Assembly: GCF_048268085.1 (NCBI RefSeq)
Contig: NZ_JBLWWF010000003.1
Coordinates: forward strand, 1-64,000
DNA: 64,000 nucleotides
Direction: 5' to 3'
From: Neptunicella sp048268085
Lineage (GTDB): Bacteria; Pseudomonadota; Gammaproteobacteria; Enterobacterales; Alteromonadaceae
Part shown: positions 48,579-56,830 of the stretch, piece by piece
Layout of the letters: every line of letters starts with the position of its first letter
Numbering within the stretch: position 1 is the first letter of the stretch
Made by a program: the position numbers and the translations under genes
The notes under the pieces: model-generated
The model's database searches: none
What the model saw: only the letters and a program-made list of their open reading frames with translations
What the model was told of the DNA's origin: nothing

Positions 48579-49799
48579 TTAAATCACATTACCCATTTCA
48601 AAAATTGGCAGGTACATAGCCACAATTAATCCACCAATCACTACCCCTAATACTGCCATAATCATGGGCTCCAGCAATGCGGTTAAGCCATCGACCATAT
48701 CATCTACTTCACGTTCATAAATAGTAGCGACTTTGCTAAGCATATCTTCTACAGAGCCGGATTCTTCACCAATGGCGACCATTTGAGTCACCATATCCGG
48801 AAATACTTCGGTGGCACGCATGGCGGTATTCATCTGGGTTCCACCAGAAACTTCCTTACGCATAAATAAAATAGCTTCGCGGAATATCGCGTTACCAGCT
48901 GCCCCAGCAGCTGATTCCAAGGCTCCAATTAATGGCACGCCAGCGGCAAAGGTGGTGGCTAAGGTTCGGGTAAAACGGGCTATAGAGGCCTTTTTTAATA
49001 TTTCACCGATGACCGGTACTTTAAGTAATTTGGCGTCCAGATAGTCGCGCAATTTAGCCGACTTTTTATATTGCCTGGCAAATAGTACACCAGCGGCAAA
49101 TAAACCAGCTGCGATAAATATCCCATAATCTTGTAAAAAACGAGACATTCCAATGACCATTTGGGTAAATGCGGGTAATTCAGCACCAAAGCTGCTAAAA
49201 ATTTCTTCAAACTGCGGCACCACAAACAAAAGTAGTATTGTTGTTACAATAAAGGCCACTGTTACTACTGCTATAGGGTAAAACATAGCCTTTTTGATTT
49301 TCGATTTAAGTGCTTCAGCTTTCTCTTTATAGGTCGCGATTCGATCATATATGGTTTCCAATGCACCTGACTGTTCGCCAGTTTCAACTAAATCGCAATA
49401 TAGATCTTCAAAATGTTGAGGATGTTTACGCAGTGCTGATGATAAAGGATTTCCCGCTTTCACTTCATTAGCCACTTCACCCAGCATTTTGCGCATTGAT
49501 GCTTTAGCGTGACCTTGTGCAATCATTTCAATGGTTTGAATGATTGTGACACCAGCGCTTAACATAGTGGCGATTTGTCTTGATACGACACAAATATCTT
49601 GGGCATTAATTTTTTCTGCGCCTTTACCAAATAATGGTTTGGACTGTTTTTTGACTTTGGAGGCTGAAATACCCCGGCGACGCAACATATTACGCGCTTC
49701 GCTAAGCGTTCCTGCGGTAATTTCGCCCTTAACGCTTTGTCCCTGACGATTCATGCCTGACCATTCGTAAGTTAGGATATTTTTTGTTGCACTTGCCAT
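48579..49799 (-). CDS. pilC: Type IV pilus inner-membrane platform protein PilC
   Basis: PilC recruits the assembly ATPase and anchors pilus growth in the inner membrane. The 406 residues form two GspF repeats: FCVVSRQ-type DICVVSRQIATMLSAGV near residue 70, YCDLVETGEQSGAL, then ARFTRTLATTFAAGVPL and MVAIGEESG, ending in a membrane span. Length is standard. Its cognate ATPase gene pilB, usually directly upstream, is not between pilA and pilC here. Confidence 0.95.
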   Translation of the reverse strand: MASATKNILTYEWSGMNRQGQSVKGEITAGTLSEARNMLRRRGISASKVKKQSKPLFGKGAEKINAQDICVVSRQIATMLSAGVTIIQTIEMIAQGHAKASMRKMLGEVANEVKAGNPLSSALRKHPQHFEDLYCDLVETGEQSGALETIYDRIATYKEKAEALKSKIKKAMFYPIAVVTVAFIVTTILLLFVVPQFEEIFSSFGAELPAFTQMVIGMSRFLQDYGIFIAAGLFAAGVLFARQYKKSAKLRDYLDAKLLKVPVIGEILKKASIARFTRTLATTFAAGVPLIGALESAAGAAGNAIFREAILFMRKEVSGGTQMNTAMRATEVFPDMVTQMVAIGEESGSVEDMLSKVATIYEREVDDMVDGLTALLEPMIMAVLGVVIGGLIVAMYLPIFEMGNVI

Positions 49800-49846
49800 A
49801 ACGAGCCTGCCTGATTAAGTAGGGGACGACAGTAGATAAAATTTAC

Positions 49847-49875
49847 AGAAAAAAAAGCCCAGGCATGCCTGGGCT
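49847..49875 (-). terminator. Perfect intrinsic terminator after pilA
   Basis: A 20-base perfect palindrome (49856-49875), AGCCCAGG-CATG-CCTGGGCT, is followed on the minus strand by eight or nine T residues. It starts 17 bases after the pilA stop, so it should separate abundant pilA mRNA from pilC. Confidence 0.92.
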
Positions 49876-49892
49876 GATTCTTTATGCTTGAA

Positions 49893-50327
49893 TTAGCACA
49901 GACCACCGGCATTTGAACAATCTTCAGTCCAAGTTACTTTACCGTTGTTTAATGTACCAGTTAATACATAAACTTCACCTTCAAGTCCATCTACAGGAGC
50001 ACCTGAAGCACCAACTGCAGTAGCAGTTAATTTCCCAGTGGCAGCATCCCAAGTCAGGCTAGACAACATACCAGAAGCACCTAAATCATCAGGTACGCCA
50101 TTGGTATTTTTAGCACAACTAGTAATATCACCTTCAGTCTGGGCGCACACTTCAATTGCTGATTTGTGTCCAGCGGTAGATAATACTACTTCAGAAAAAC
50201 GGGCTTTTTTGGTATAAGTTTGATACGCAGGTAATGCAATGGCGGCCAAAATACCGATGATTGCTACTACGATCATTAATTCGATTAGGGTAAAACCCTT
50301 GCTGTTGTTAAGTTGAGTCATTTTCAT
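49893..50327 (-). CDS. pilA: Type IV major pilin
   Basis: The pilus subunit, 144 residues as prepilin. A short leader MKMTQLNNSKG is cut by PilD before FTLIELMIVVAIIGILAAIA, the class IVa N-terminal helix with the essential Glu5. Four cysteines occur as two close pairs (CAQTEGDITSC and the C-terminal CSNAGGLC), the latter forming the receptor-binding D-region loop, here only six residues long. The ATG at 50327 has AGGAG upstream; a longer reading from 50345 would only extend the leader. Confidence 0.95.
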   Translation of the reverse strand: MKMTQLNNSKGFTLIELMIVVAIIGILAAIALPAYQTYTKKARFSEVVLSTAGHKSAIEVCAQTEGDITSCAKNTNGVPDDLGASGMLSSLTWDAATGKLTATAVGASGAPVDGLEGEVYVLTGTLNNGKVTWTEDCSNAGGLC

Positions 50328-50434
50328 GTGTATCTCCTGATGCATTCCCGGAACGCAAAGTGTTTGCTTAAGTTTTCAAAAAATCTGGCGTTTCACAAAA
50401 AAGCTGTGTTGGCACATCTTGTTTGGACAATTCC

Positions 50435-50462
50435 AGTATAGATCCGATCGCCTCGGTAACAA
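50435..50462 (-). promoter_or_regulatory. Candidate sigma-70 promoter of pilA
   Basis: Minus-strand TTGTTA (50457-50462) and TATACT (50435-50440) are separated by 16 bases, giving a start near 50428 and a leader of about 100 bases. I looked for the sigma-54 promoter common in pilA genes and did not find a GG-N10-GC match. Confidence 0.5.
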
Positions 50463-50565
50463 GTATGCGGATGAATACTTAAGTGTTAAAAAGCTGTAAC
50501 CAACTCCATTTGTGTTAAAAAAATAGTTTATTTAACAGGGGTTTAAATAAATTATCCAGACTAAG

Positions 50566-51405
50566 TTAGTCCAACCTCAGAGATAAATCAATCGCTTTTA
50601 TATGCTTGGTTAATGCCCCTGAAGAGATAAAATCGACTCCGGTAGCGGCTAATTCAACTAAGCGATCTTGTTCAATATTACCGGAAACTTCCAATTTAGC
50701 GGCACCTTTGGTTAGTGATACGGCTTGCTTAACGTCTTCCAGGCTAAAATTGTCCAGCATAATAATATCGGCACCTGCGTTTAACGCTTGTTGTAATTCG
50801 TTTAGGTTTTCCACTTCGACTTCAACGGTTTTAGTACTGTCATTCGAGCGGGCTGTCGACACGGCTGCCTGAATTGAACCGCAGGCGGCAATATGGTTTT
50901 CTTTAATTAGGTAGGCGTCATATAAACCCAAACGATGATTCTGACCGCCCCCGCATTTAACCGCATATTTCTGAGCAGTACGTAAACCGGGAAGGGTTTT
51001 GCGCGTATCGAGTATTTTAGTATGACTGCCTTTTAATAAGGCTGCATAACGGGCTGTTTCGGTTGCTGTGGCGGATAAGGTCTGCAAAAAATTTAACGCG
51101 GTACGTTCCCCACTTAATATTTGGCGACTCGGTCCTTGCAAAGTAAATAATGTGTCTCCAGCGCAGCAATGATCACCATCGTCACAGTGCCAAGTAAGTT
51201 TGACCTCATTACCCAATTGGCGGAATACTTCATCTACCCAAGGTTTACCTGCAATGACGCAATCTTCACGAGTAATAACGTTGGCGGTTGACTGCTGGCT
51301 TTCGGGGATCAGCAAAGCGGTAATGTCAGCTTGTTCAAAGGATAAATAGCCAAAATCTTCTTGCAAAGCGACTTCGACGGAACGGGTAATATCGCTGTCT
51401 AGCAT
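50566..51405 (-). CDS. nadC: Nicotinate-nucleotide pyrophosphorylase (carboxylating)
   Basis: Quinolinate phosphoribosyltransferase of de novo NAD synthesis: quinolinate plus PRPP to nicotinate mononucleotide. The 279 residues contain SGERTALNFLQTLSATAT, ILDTRKTLPGLR, KYAVKCGGGQNHR, LIKENHI, VEVEVENLNE and the C-terminal LEVSGNIEQD...SSGALTKH. It is 3 bases downstream of the retropepsin-like gene, so the two are co-transcribed. The nadC-pilA adjacency is a common gammaproteobacterial arrangement. Confidence 0.96.
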   Translation of the reverse strand: MLDSDITRSVEVALQEDFGYLSFEQADITALLIPESQQSTANVITREDCVIAGKPWVDEVFRQLGNEVKLTWHCDDGDHCCAGDTLFTLQGPSRQILSGERTALNFLQTLSATATETARYAALLKGSHTKILDTRKTLPGLRTAQKYAVKCGGGQNHRLGLYDAYLIKENHIAACGSIQAAVSTARSNDSTKTVEVEVENLNELQQALNAGADIIMLDNFSLEDVKQAVSLTKGAAKLEVSGNIEQDRLVELAATGVDFISSGALTKHIKAIDLSLRLD

Positions 51406-51408
51406 AAA

Positions 51409-51933
51409 TTAGTTTCTCGTTGTTTGAGTTAAGATAAGTGCGCCATTGCGCTGCTGGAAATCGAGTTTTTTAAGGGCGCTCATGCCAAGTAAAATCTCAT
51501 CTGAAGCAATTGCCGGATTCAAATGTGCTGCAATATCATGCAATTCAATTTCGCCTAAACTCAGCGTATTAATACGAGTACTGGCGACTTGAATGACACC
51601 ATTGGCAGTATTAACTTGCTGCGGATAACCGGCTTGTAAGCCTAACTTGGAAGCTAAATGGGCCGGGATTGAGACTTGTGTTGCACCGGTATCTAATAAA
51701 TACGTTACCGGATAGCCATTAATACTGCCAGTGGCCACATAATGTCCTTGCTTATTAGGTTGCAAGGTAACCATCACCTGATTGGACGTGTAAGTTGATG
51801 AGGGGTGTTGATTAGGATTAAATTGCTCATCCAGTAGGTCGTCAAACCACAAGCTTAATAGTAACAAAGCGCTCAGCCAGGCCAGTACAAACATACCTTT
51901 ACCGAATTTATGCGGTTGTGCGTCGGACATCAA
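51409..51933 (-). CDS. Membrane-anchored retropepsin-like aspartic protease
   Basis: The 174 residues consist of a cytoplasmic start, one span (MFVLAWLSALLLLSLWF) and a periplasmic clan-AA aspartic protease domain. The active-site motif is LLDTGATQVSIP, and the flap-side landmarks are VNTANGVIQVASTRI and EILLGMSAL. One DTG per chain means a dimer is required. Substrate is unknown. The ATG at 51930 may be the true start instead of that at 51933. It is first of a pair with nadC. Confidence 0.85.
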   Translation of the reverse strand: MMSDAQPHKFGKGMFVLAWLSALLLLSLWFDDLLDEQFNPNQHPSSTYTSNQVMVTLQPNKQGHYVATGSINGYPVTYLLDTGATQVSIPAHLASKLGLQAGYPQQVNTANGVIQVASTRINTLSLGEIELHDIAAHLNPAIASDEILLGMSALKKLDFQQRNGALILTQTTRN

Positions 51934-52245
51934 AAGCCTTGTTTAATCAATACAGGAAATTCCAATGATACCCAAAAGGGCAGGGGCTTGGCGAGGACGA
52001 GTTGTATTTTGTTGGCTGCACCAACGGGCATCCATACTTTTTGGGTGTATATCAATACTAAAATAGGGTTTTTCTTTGCGCGTTTTGCGTGAGTATGGTT
52101 TTAGCTTGTTGCTCGAAGCCCGGTACTCGTGGCTTGATTTTATCCTGACTGGTCTGATTGACGAACATCTTGCAGACGCATACTCTTATCACGCGAACAA
52201 TATGCCCTAAATGGCAATAAGCAGAAGTCTGCATAGGAATATCGA
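51934..52245. other. 312-bp intergenic region where ampD would be expected
   Basis: In many relatives ampD lies here between nadC and ampE. Reading both strands I find no amidase motif and no frame over 60 codons that looks real. Contents are a small hairpin GTTGG-CTGCA-CCAAC (52011-52025) and a degenerate heptamer array. The promoters of the protease-nadC pair and of ampE must lie here, but I cannot point to boxes. Confidence 0.5.
52104..52138. repeat. Degenerate heptamer array
   Basis: Five consecutive 7-base units (GCTTGTT, GCTCGAA, GCCCGGT, ACTCGTG, GCTTGAT) keep the period and core of the GCTCGTA array found at 48500-48576 and 4498-4525, but have diverged at several positions. This looks like an old, no longer expanding copy. 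Confidence 0.6.
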
Positions 52246-53070
52246 ATGATTCTGGTCAGTTTATTATTGGTGTTAGCTCTAGAGCGCGTTACGGTTAAAA
52301 CTCCATTATGGTGTTTTGAATATTACTTTCAGCGCTATGTTGGTGGAATTACCCAGCGCTCATGGTTAGATGAAAATACGCCAACGTGGAAAGTGATTGG
52401 TATCACTGTTATTCCAGCAGTATTACTCCAATTGATTATTGTACTGGTGAATCAAGGGGTTATTGAACTGGTGTTAAGTGCTGCCGTTTTGATGGTATGC
52501 ATAGGTTGTCCGCAACAACGTGCGGCGTACAAAAACTATTTACAGGCGGCTAATCGCGGTGATACTGAAGCGTGCTATTTGTATGCCGAACAATTGGGGC
52601 ATGATCCTGAACGAGGAATGAGTGTCGGCCAAACACTGGTTTGGGTTAATTATCGTTTTTATAGTGCGGTCATAATCTGGTTTGCCGTTTTGGGCGCGCC
52701 AGGGGCCTTATTGTATGTGGTTAGCCGCAATATGCTGCAATATGCCGAGCAACAGCAATTAGTTGTGGCGAACCCTTTGCACGACTGGGTTAAAATACTG
52801 GATTGGGTGCCAGTTAGAATCACCACCTTAGGCTTTGTTTTTATGGGGCATTTTTCTAAGGCATTTCCGGTTTGGGTTGCTTATCTGGTAGAGCCTGAAC
52901 CCAGTGCGTTGAAAATACTGAGTGATGTGGGTAAAGCCGCAGAAGAAGCCCCGATTGATGAAACGGATCTGACTCAAGAGCCTTGTACGCTAGTACGTTT
53001 AGCGAAACGTAATCTGTTATTTATTTTGGTACTGATTTCGGTACTGACATTAGGCGGTTTGATAAGCTGA
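52246..53070 (+). CDS. ampE: AmpE family inner-membrane protein
   Basis: The 274-residue protein matches AmpE (E. coli 284), a membrane protein linked to beta-lactamase regulation and peptidoglycan recycling. The N terminus MILVSLLLVLALERV is typical, and YFQRYVGGITQRSWL, a soluble central part and the C-terminal span LLFILVLISVLTLGGLIS agree. Its partner ampD, usually immediately upstream, is missing. No clear Shine-Dalgarno is seen (TAGGAAT 12 bases before ATG). Confidence 0.88.
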   Translation: MILVSLLLVLALERVTVKTPLWCFEYYFQRYVGGITQRSWLDENTPTWKVIGITVIPAVLLQLIIVLVNQGVIELVLSAAVLMVCIGCPQQRAAYKNYLQAANRGDTEACYLYAEQLGHDPERGMSVGQTLVWVNYRFYSAVIIWFAVLGAPGALLYVVSRNMLQYAEQQQLVVANPLHDWVKILDWVPVRITTLGFVFMGHFSKAFPVWVAYLVEPEPSALKILSDVGKAAEEAPIDETDLTQEPCTLVRLAKRNLLFILVLISVLTLGGLIS

Positions 53071-53202
53071 ATGGTTAGACCATTACAGGCTTGTTTTCTA
53101 ATCGTAAATTTTTAATTTAAATCCATATAAAACAATGCATTAATCTATATTTGTGGAATAGCGATTGTCACCATCATTGGAGATCGGTTACCCTAATAGG
53201 TA

Positions 53203-53219
53203 AATTGGTATTACCATTT
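53203..53219 (+). promoter_or_regulatory. PdhR operator upstream of pdhR
   Basis: AATTGGTATTACCATTT matches the E. coli PdhR consensus AATTGGT-N3-ACCAATT at 16 of 17 positions when the three central bases are ignored. It ends 18 bases before the pdhR ATG, so it indicates pyruvate-responsive autoregulation. Confidence 0.78.
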
Positions 53220-53237
53220 GGGAAAAGCTAGTTAGCA

Positions 53238-53984
53238 ATGCAGCGAATAAAAACGCAAAAATTGTCGGATGTGATTATGCAAAAGCTGGAGGAAATGATC
53301 CTCAGTGGCAGCATGATTGCGGGCCAAAAACTGCCTTCAGAGCGCGATCTGGCGGCACGTTTTGATGTGTCACGTCCTTCATTGCGTGAGGCTATCCAAA
53401 AGCTGGAAGCCAAAGGCCTGTTGCAACGCAAACAAGGTGGTGGCACTTACGTACAAGACATTGCCGATCCCGTTGCTAATCAGCCATTAATGGCTTTGAT
53501 TAGTGCTAATCCCGAATCACAATATGATTTGCTCGAATTTCGTCATGCCCTTGAAGGGATTGCCGCTTATTATGCTGCGTTGCGAGCCGAGCAAGTTAAC
53601 TTGGATAAGATAGAAGCGGCTTATCGTCAGGTAGAAAGTAGCTGGCAAGCTGAATTTTTAGTCCAAGCCGAAGCATTAGTGCAGTTTTATGTGGCCATGG
53701 CAGAAGGTTCCCATAATGCAGTGCTATTGCATGTCGTGCGCACGATGCAACCAATGTTGTTAGACAACATTGAACGAAATCTCAAAGTATTGGCCGAACA
53801 CAGTGATTGTGGTGAGAAGTTGCGTACGCAACGGCTCAAAATTTTGCAAGCAATTCGTGACGCTGATCCGGAAGGCGCGAGACAGGCCAGTAATGAGCAT
53901 TTGGCTTTTATCGAAGAAACCTTGCTGGATATTAACCGCCAGAATTCGCGTATGCAGCGAACATTACGAAGAATCGAATTATAA
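53238..53984 (+). CDS. pdhR: Pyruvate dehydrogenase complex repressor
   Basis: A GntR/FadR-type regulator that senses pyruvate and represses the pdh genes. The 248 residues contain the winged helix (KLSDVIMQKLEEMILSGSM, LPSERDLAARFDVSRPSLRE, LLQRKQGGGTYV) and a FadR C-terminal helical effector domain (YDLLEFRHALEGIAAYYAA). A PdhR-like operator lies just upstream. The gene precedes aceE by 145 bases on the same strand, the standard pdhR-aceE-aceF-lpd order. Confidence 0.94.
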   Translation: MQRIKTQKLSDVIMQKLEEMILSGSMIAGQKLPSERDLAARFDVSRPSLREAIQKLEAKGLLQRKQGGGTYVQDIADPVANQPLMALISANPESQYDLLEFRHALEGIAAYYAALRAEQVNLDKIEAAYRQVESSWQAEFLVQAEALVQFYVAMAEGSHNAVLLHVVRTMQPMLLDNIERNLKVLAEHSDCGEKLRTQRLKILQAIRDADPEGARQASNEHLAFIEETLLDINRQNSRMQRTLRRIEL

Positions 53985-54129
53985 AACCGCTAATTAGTTT
54001 TTTGTTTGGCAATCAATTGATTAGTCACCAATAAGATGAATATGTTGGATCACTGAGAAAGTGCTAAAGATAAGCTATCTTTAAACACTATTTATCCGGC
54101 ATCGATTTAACCAACAATAGGAAAGCAAC

Positions 54130-56805
54130 ATGTCAGAAATGATGCAACCAGACTTGGATCAACAAGAAACGCAAGAATGGTTAGATGCACTCGAAGCCGT
54201 TTTGGAAGCAGAAGGTCCAGAACGTGCCCATTTCCTGCTTGAAAGCCTGATTGAAAAAGGCCGCCGTAGCGGTGCTCATTTACCTTATACCGCGACTACC
54301 GCGTATATCAATACTATTCCAGTGTCTCAAGAACCCACAATGCCTGGCGACAGAACCATGGAAGCGCGAATTCGTGCTGCTATTCGTTGGAATGCACTGA
54401 TGATTGTATTGCGTGCGTCCAAGAAAAATCTGGAATTGGGTGGTCACATCGGTAGTTTTGCTTCATCAGCGATGTTGTACGATGTGGGTTTCAACCATTT
54501 TTTCAAAGGTCCAGATGCTGCCGGTGGTGGTGACTTCATCTTCTCCCAAGGTCATATCTCACCGGGTATTTATGCCCGCTCATTTGTCGAAGGGGCGTTA
54601 ACTGAAGAGCAGTTAGATAACTTCCGCCAAGAATGTGATGGCAATGGTTTATCCTCTTATCCTCATCCGCATTTGATGAATGATTATTGGCAGTTCCCCA
54701 CTGTGTCGATGGGCTTAGGTCCGTTACAAGCGATCTATACCGCACGCTTTTTAAAATATCTGACAGATCGTGGTATTAAGGATTGTTCTGGCCAACGTGT
54801 TTATTGCTATATGGGTGACGGTGAATGTGATGAGCCAGAATCATTGGGTGCCATTGGTTTAGCATCTCGTGAAGGATTGGATAACTTAACCTTTGTGATT
54901 AACTGTAACTTGCAACGTTTGGATGGTCCGGTTCGTGGTAACGGCAAAATCATTCAAGAGTTGGAAGGTACCTTCCGTGGCGCAGGCTGGGAAGTATTGA
55001 AAGTTATTTGGGGCAGCTATTGGGATCCTCTTTTAGCGCGTGACAAATCCGGCAAATTAATGCAGTTAATGGCTGAAACAGTGGATGGTGAATACCAGAA
55101 CTGTAAAGCCAAAGGCGGTAAATATACTCGTGAAAACTTCTTCAACAAGTATCCGGAAACCGCTGCTTTGGTGGCGAACATGTCTGATGAAGATATTTTC
55201 CGTTTAAACCGTGGTGGTCATGATCCGGTTAAAGTATTTGCGGCTTATCAAAAAGCCATCGATACCAAAGGCCGTCCAAGCGTTATTTTGGCTAAAACGG
55301 TTAAAGGTTTTGGTTTAGGTGCTTCTGGTGAAGCATTGAATATTGCCCATAACGTTAAAAAAATGGATGTGGAATCGATCAAAAATTTCCGTGATCGTTT
55401 TAATATTCCTGTCGCTGATGCGGATATTGCCGATCTACCGTACTTTAAGTTTGCCGAAGATAGCGCTGAGTACAAGTACATGAAAGAGCGCAGAGAAGCC
55501 TTGGGTGGCACCTTGCCCGCGCGTCGTGTTCAGGCTGAAGAGCAATTGGAAACTCCGGAATTATCTGCCTTTGATTCGATTCTTAAAGGTTCCGGTGATC
55601 GTGAAGTTTCCTCTACCATGACATTCGTACGTGTACTGACGGCCTTATTGAAAGATAAGAAAATCGGCAAGCGTATCGTGCCTATCATTCCCGATGAAGC
55701 CCGTACTTTTGGTATGGAAGGTTTGTTCCGTCAGGTTGGTATTTATGCCAGTGAGGGGCAGAAATATGTGCCTCAGGATTCTGATCAAGTGGCTTATTAT
55801 CGTGAAGATAAAAAAGGTCAGGTATTACAGGAAGGTATTAACGAATTAGGGGCGATGGCTTCATGGGTTGCCTCCGGTACTTCTTATTCCACCTGTAATG
55901 CAACCACTATCCCTTTCTATATTTACTACTCCATGTTTGGTTTCCAGCGTGTGGGAGATTTGGCGTGGGCAGCTGGTGATAGTCAGGCTCGCGGTTTCTT
56001 GTTAGGTGCCACGGCTGGGCGTACCACACTAAATGGTGAAGGTTTACAGCATCAGGATGGTCATTCTCATGTGCAAGCCAACCTGATTCCGAATTGCGTT
56101 ACTTATGATCCGACTTATGGTTATGAAGTGGCGGTGATTATTCAGGATGGTTTACGTCGTATGTACGGTGAGAACGAGAATGTTTTCTACTACCTGACAT
56201 TGATGAATGAAAACTATCAACACCCGGCTATACCAGAAGATCCTGCAATTGCTGAGCAAATCATTAAAGGGATTTACAAGTTAGAGCGGGTTGAAAGCAA
56301 AAAGGCTAAATCAAACGTTCAGTTGTTGGGTTCTGGGACTATTTTGAATGAAGTGCGTAAAGCCGCGCAGATTTTAAGTACCGATTATAATGTTTCTTCA
56401 GATGTGTATTCAGTGACTTCTTTCAATGAGTTGGCTCGTGAAGGTCAGGATGTGACTCGCTGGAATATGTTGAATCCGGAAGCCGAGCAAAAGCAAGCTT
56501 ATATCGGCACCATCATTACTAAAGATGCGGGCCCTGCGATTGCTGCAACAGATTATGTCAAAGCATATTCAGATCAGATCCGTGCCTTTATCGATACCGA
56601 GTATCGTTGTTTAGGTACCGATGGTTTTGGTCGTTCAGATAGCCGCGAAAATTTGCGCACACACTTTGAAGTTAACGCTGGTTATGTGGTGGTCGCTGCA
56701 TTATATGAATTAGCCAATAAAGGCGAAGTCGATAAAAAAGTAGTGACAGAAGCGATTAAAAAATTCGGTATTAAAACCGACAAAATCAATCCTCTGTACG
56801 CATAA
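54130..56805 (+). CDS. aceE: Pyruvate dehydrogenase E1 component (homodimeric)
   Basis: The thiamine diphosphate enzyme decarboxylates pyruvate and acetylates the lipoyl group of E2. The 891 residues equal E. coli AceE in length. Visible are the substrate/cofactor His region GGHIGSFASSAMLYDVGFNH and the ThDP-Mg motif GDGECDEPES ending in NCNLQRLDG. Also visible are FSQGHISPGIYARSF, the flexible loop GLQHQDGHSH and the C-terminal DGFGRSDSRENLR. AGGAAAGC precedes the ATG. Transcription probably includes aceF and lpd. Confidence 0.98.
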   Translation: MSEMMQPDLDQQETQEWLDALEAVLEAEGPERAHFLLESLIEKGRRSGAHLPYTATTAYINTIPVSQEPTMPGDRTMEARIRAAIRWNALMIVLRASKKNLELGGHIGSFASSAMLYDVGFNHFFKGPDAAGGGDFIFSQGHISPGIYARSFVEGALTEEQLDNFRQECDGNGLSSYPHPHLMNDYWQFPTVSMGLGPLQAIYTARFLKYLTDRGIKDCSGQRVYCYMGDGECDEPESLGAIGLASREGLDNLTFVINCNLQRLDGPVRGNGKIIQELEGTFRGAGWEVLKVIWGSYWDPLLARDKSGKLMQLMAETVDGEYQNCKAKGGKYTRENFFNKYPETAALVANMSDEDIFRLNRGGHDPVKVFAAYQKAIDTKGRPSVILAKTVKGFGLGASGEALNIAHNVKKMDVESIKNFRDRFNIPVADADIADLPYFKFAEDSAEYKYMKERREALGGTLPARRVQAEEQLETPELSAFDSILKGSGDREVSSTMTFVRVLTALLKDKKIGKRIVPIIPDEARTFGMEGLFRQVGIYASEGQKYVPQDSDQVAYYREDKKGQVLQEGINELGAMASWVASGTSYSTCNATTIPFYIYYSMFGFQRVGDLAWAAGDSQARGFLLGATAGRTTLNGEGLQHQDGHSHVQANLIPNCVTYDPTYGYEVAVIIQDGLRRMYGENENVFYYLTLMNENYQHPAIPEDPAIAEQIIKGIYKLERVESKKAKSNVQLLGSGTILNEVRKAAQILSTDYNVSSDVYSVTSFNELAREGQDVTRWNMLNPEAEQKQAYIGTIITKDAGPAIAATDYVKAYSDQIRAFIDTEYRCLGTDGFGRSDSRENLRTHFEVNAGYVVVAALYELANKGEVDKKVVTEAIKKFGIKTDKINPLYA

Positions 56806-56830
56806 TTAGTGACTAGATAAGGATCCCAAT

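Noticed and set aside
50346..50480. Sigma-54 promoter for pilA, common in other species
   Set aside because: No GG-N10-GC match was found on the minus strand; a sigma-70-like pair fits better.
51910..52092. Plus-strand 60-codon frame as an ampD remnant
   Set aside because: No amidase motif or AmpD-like segment is visible in any frame.
54016..54032. ATTGAT-N5-ACCAAT as a PdhR operator for aceE
   Set aside because: Half-sites are two bases too far apart for the ATTGGT-N3-ACCAAT consensus.
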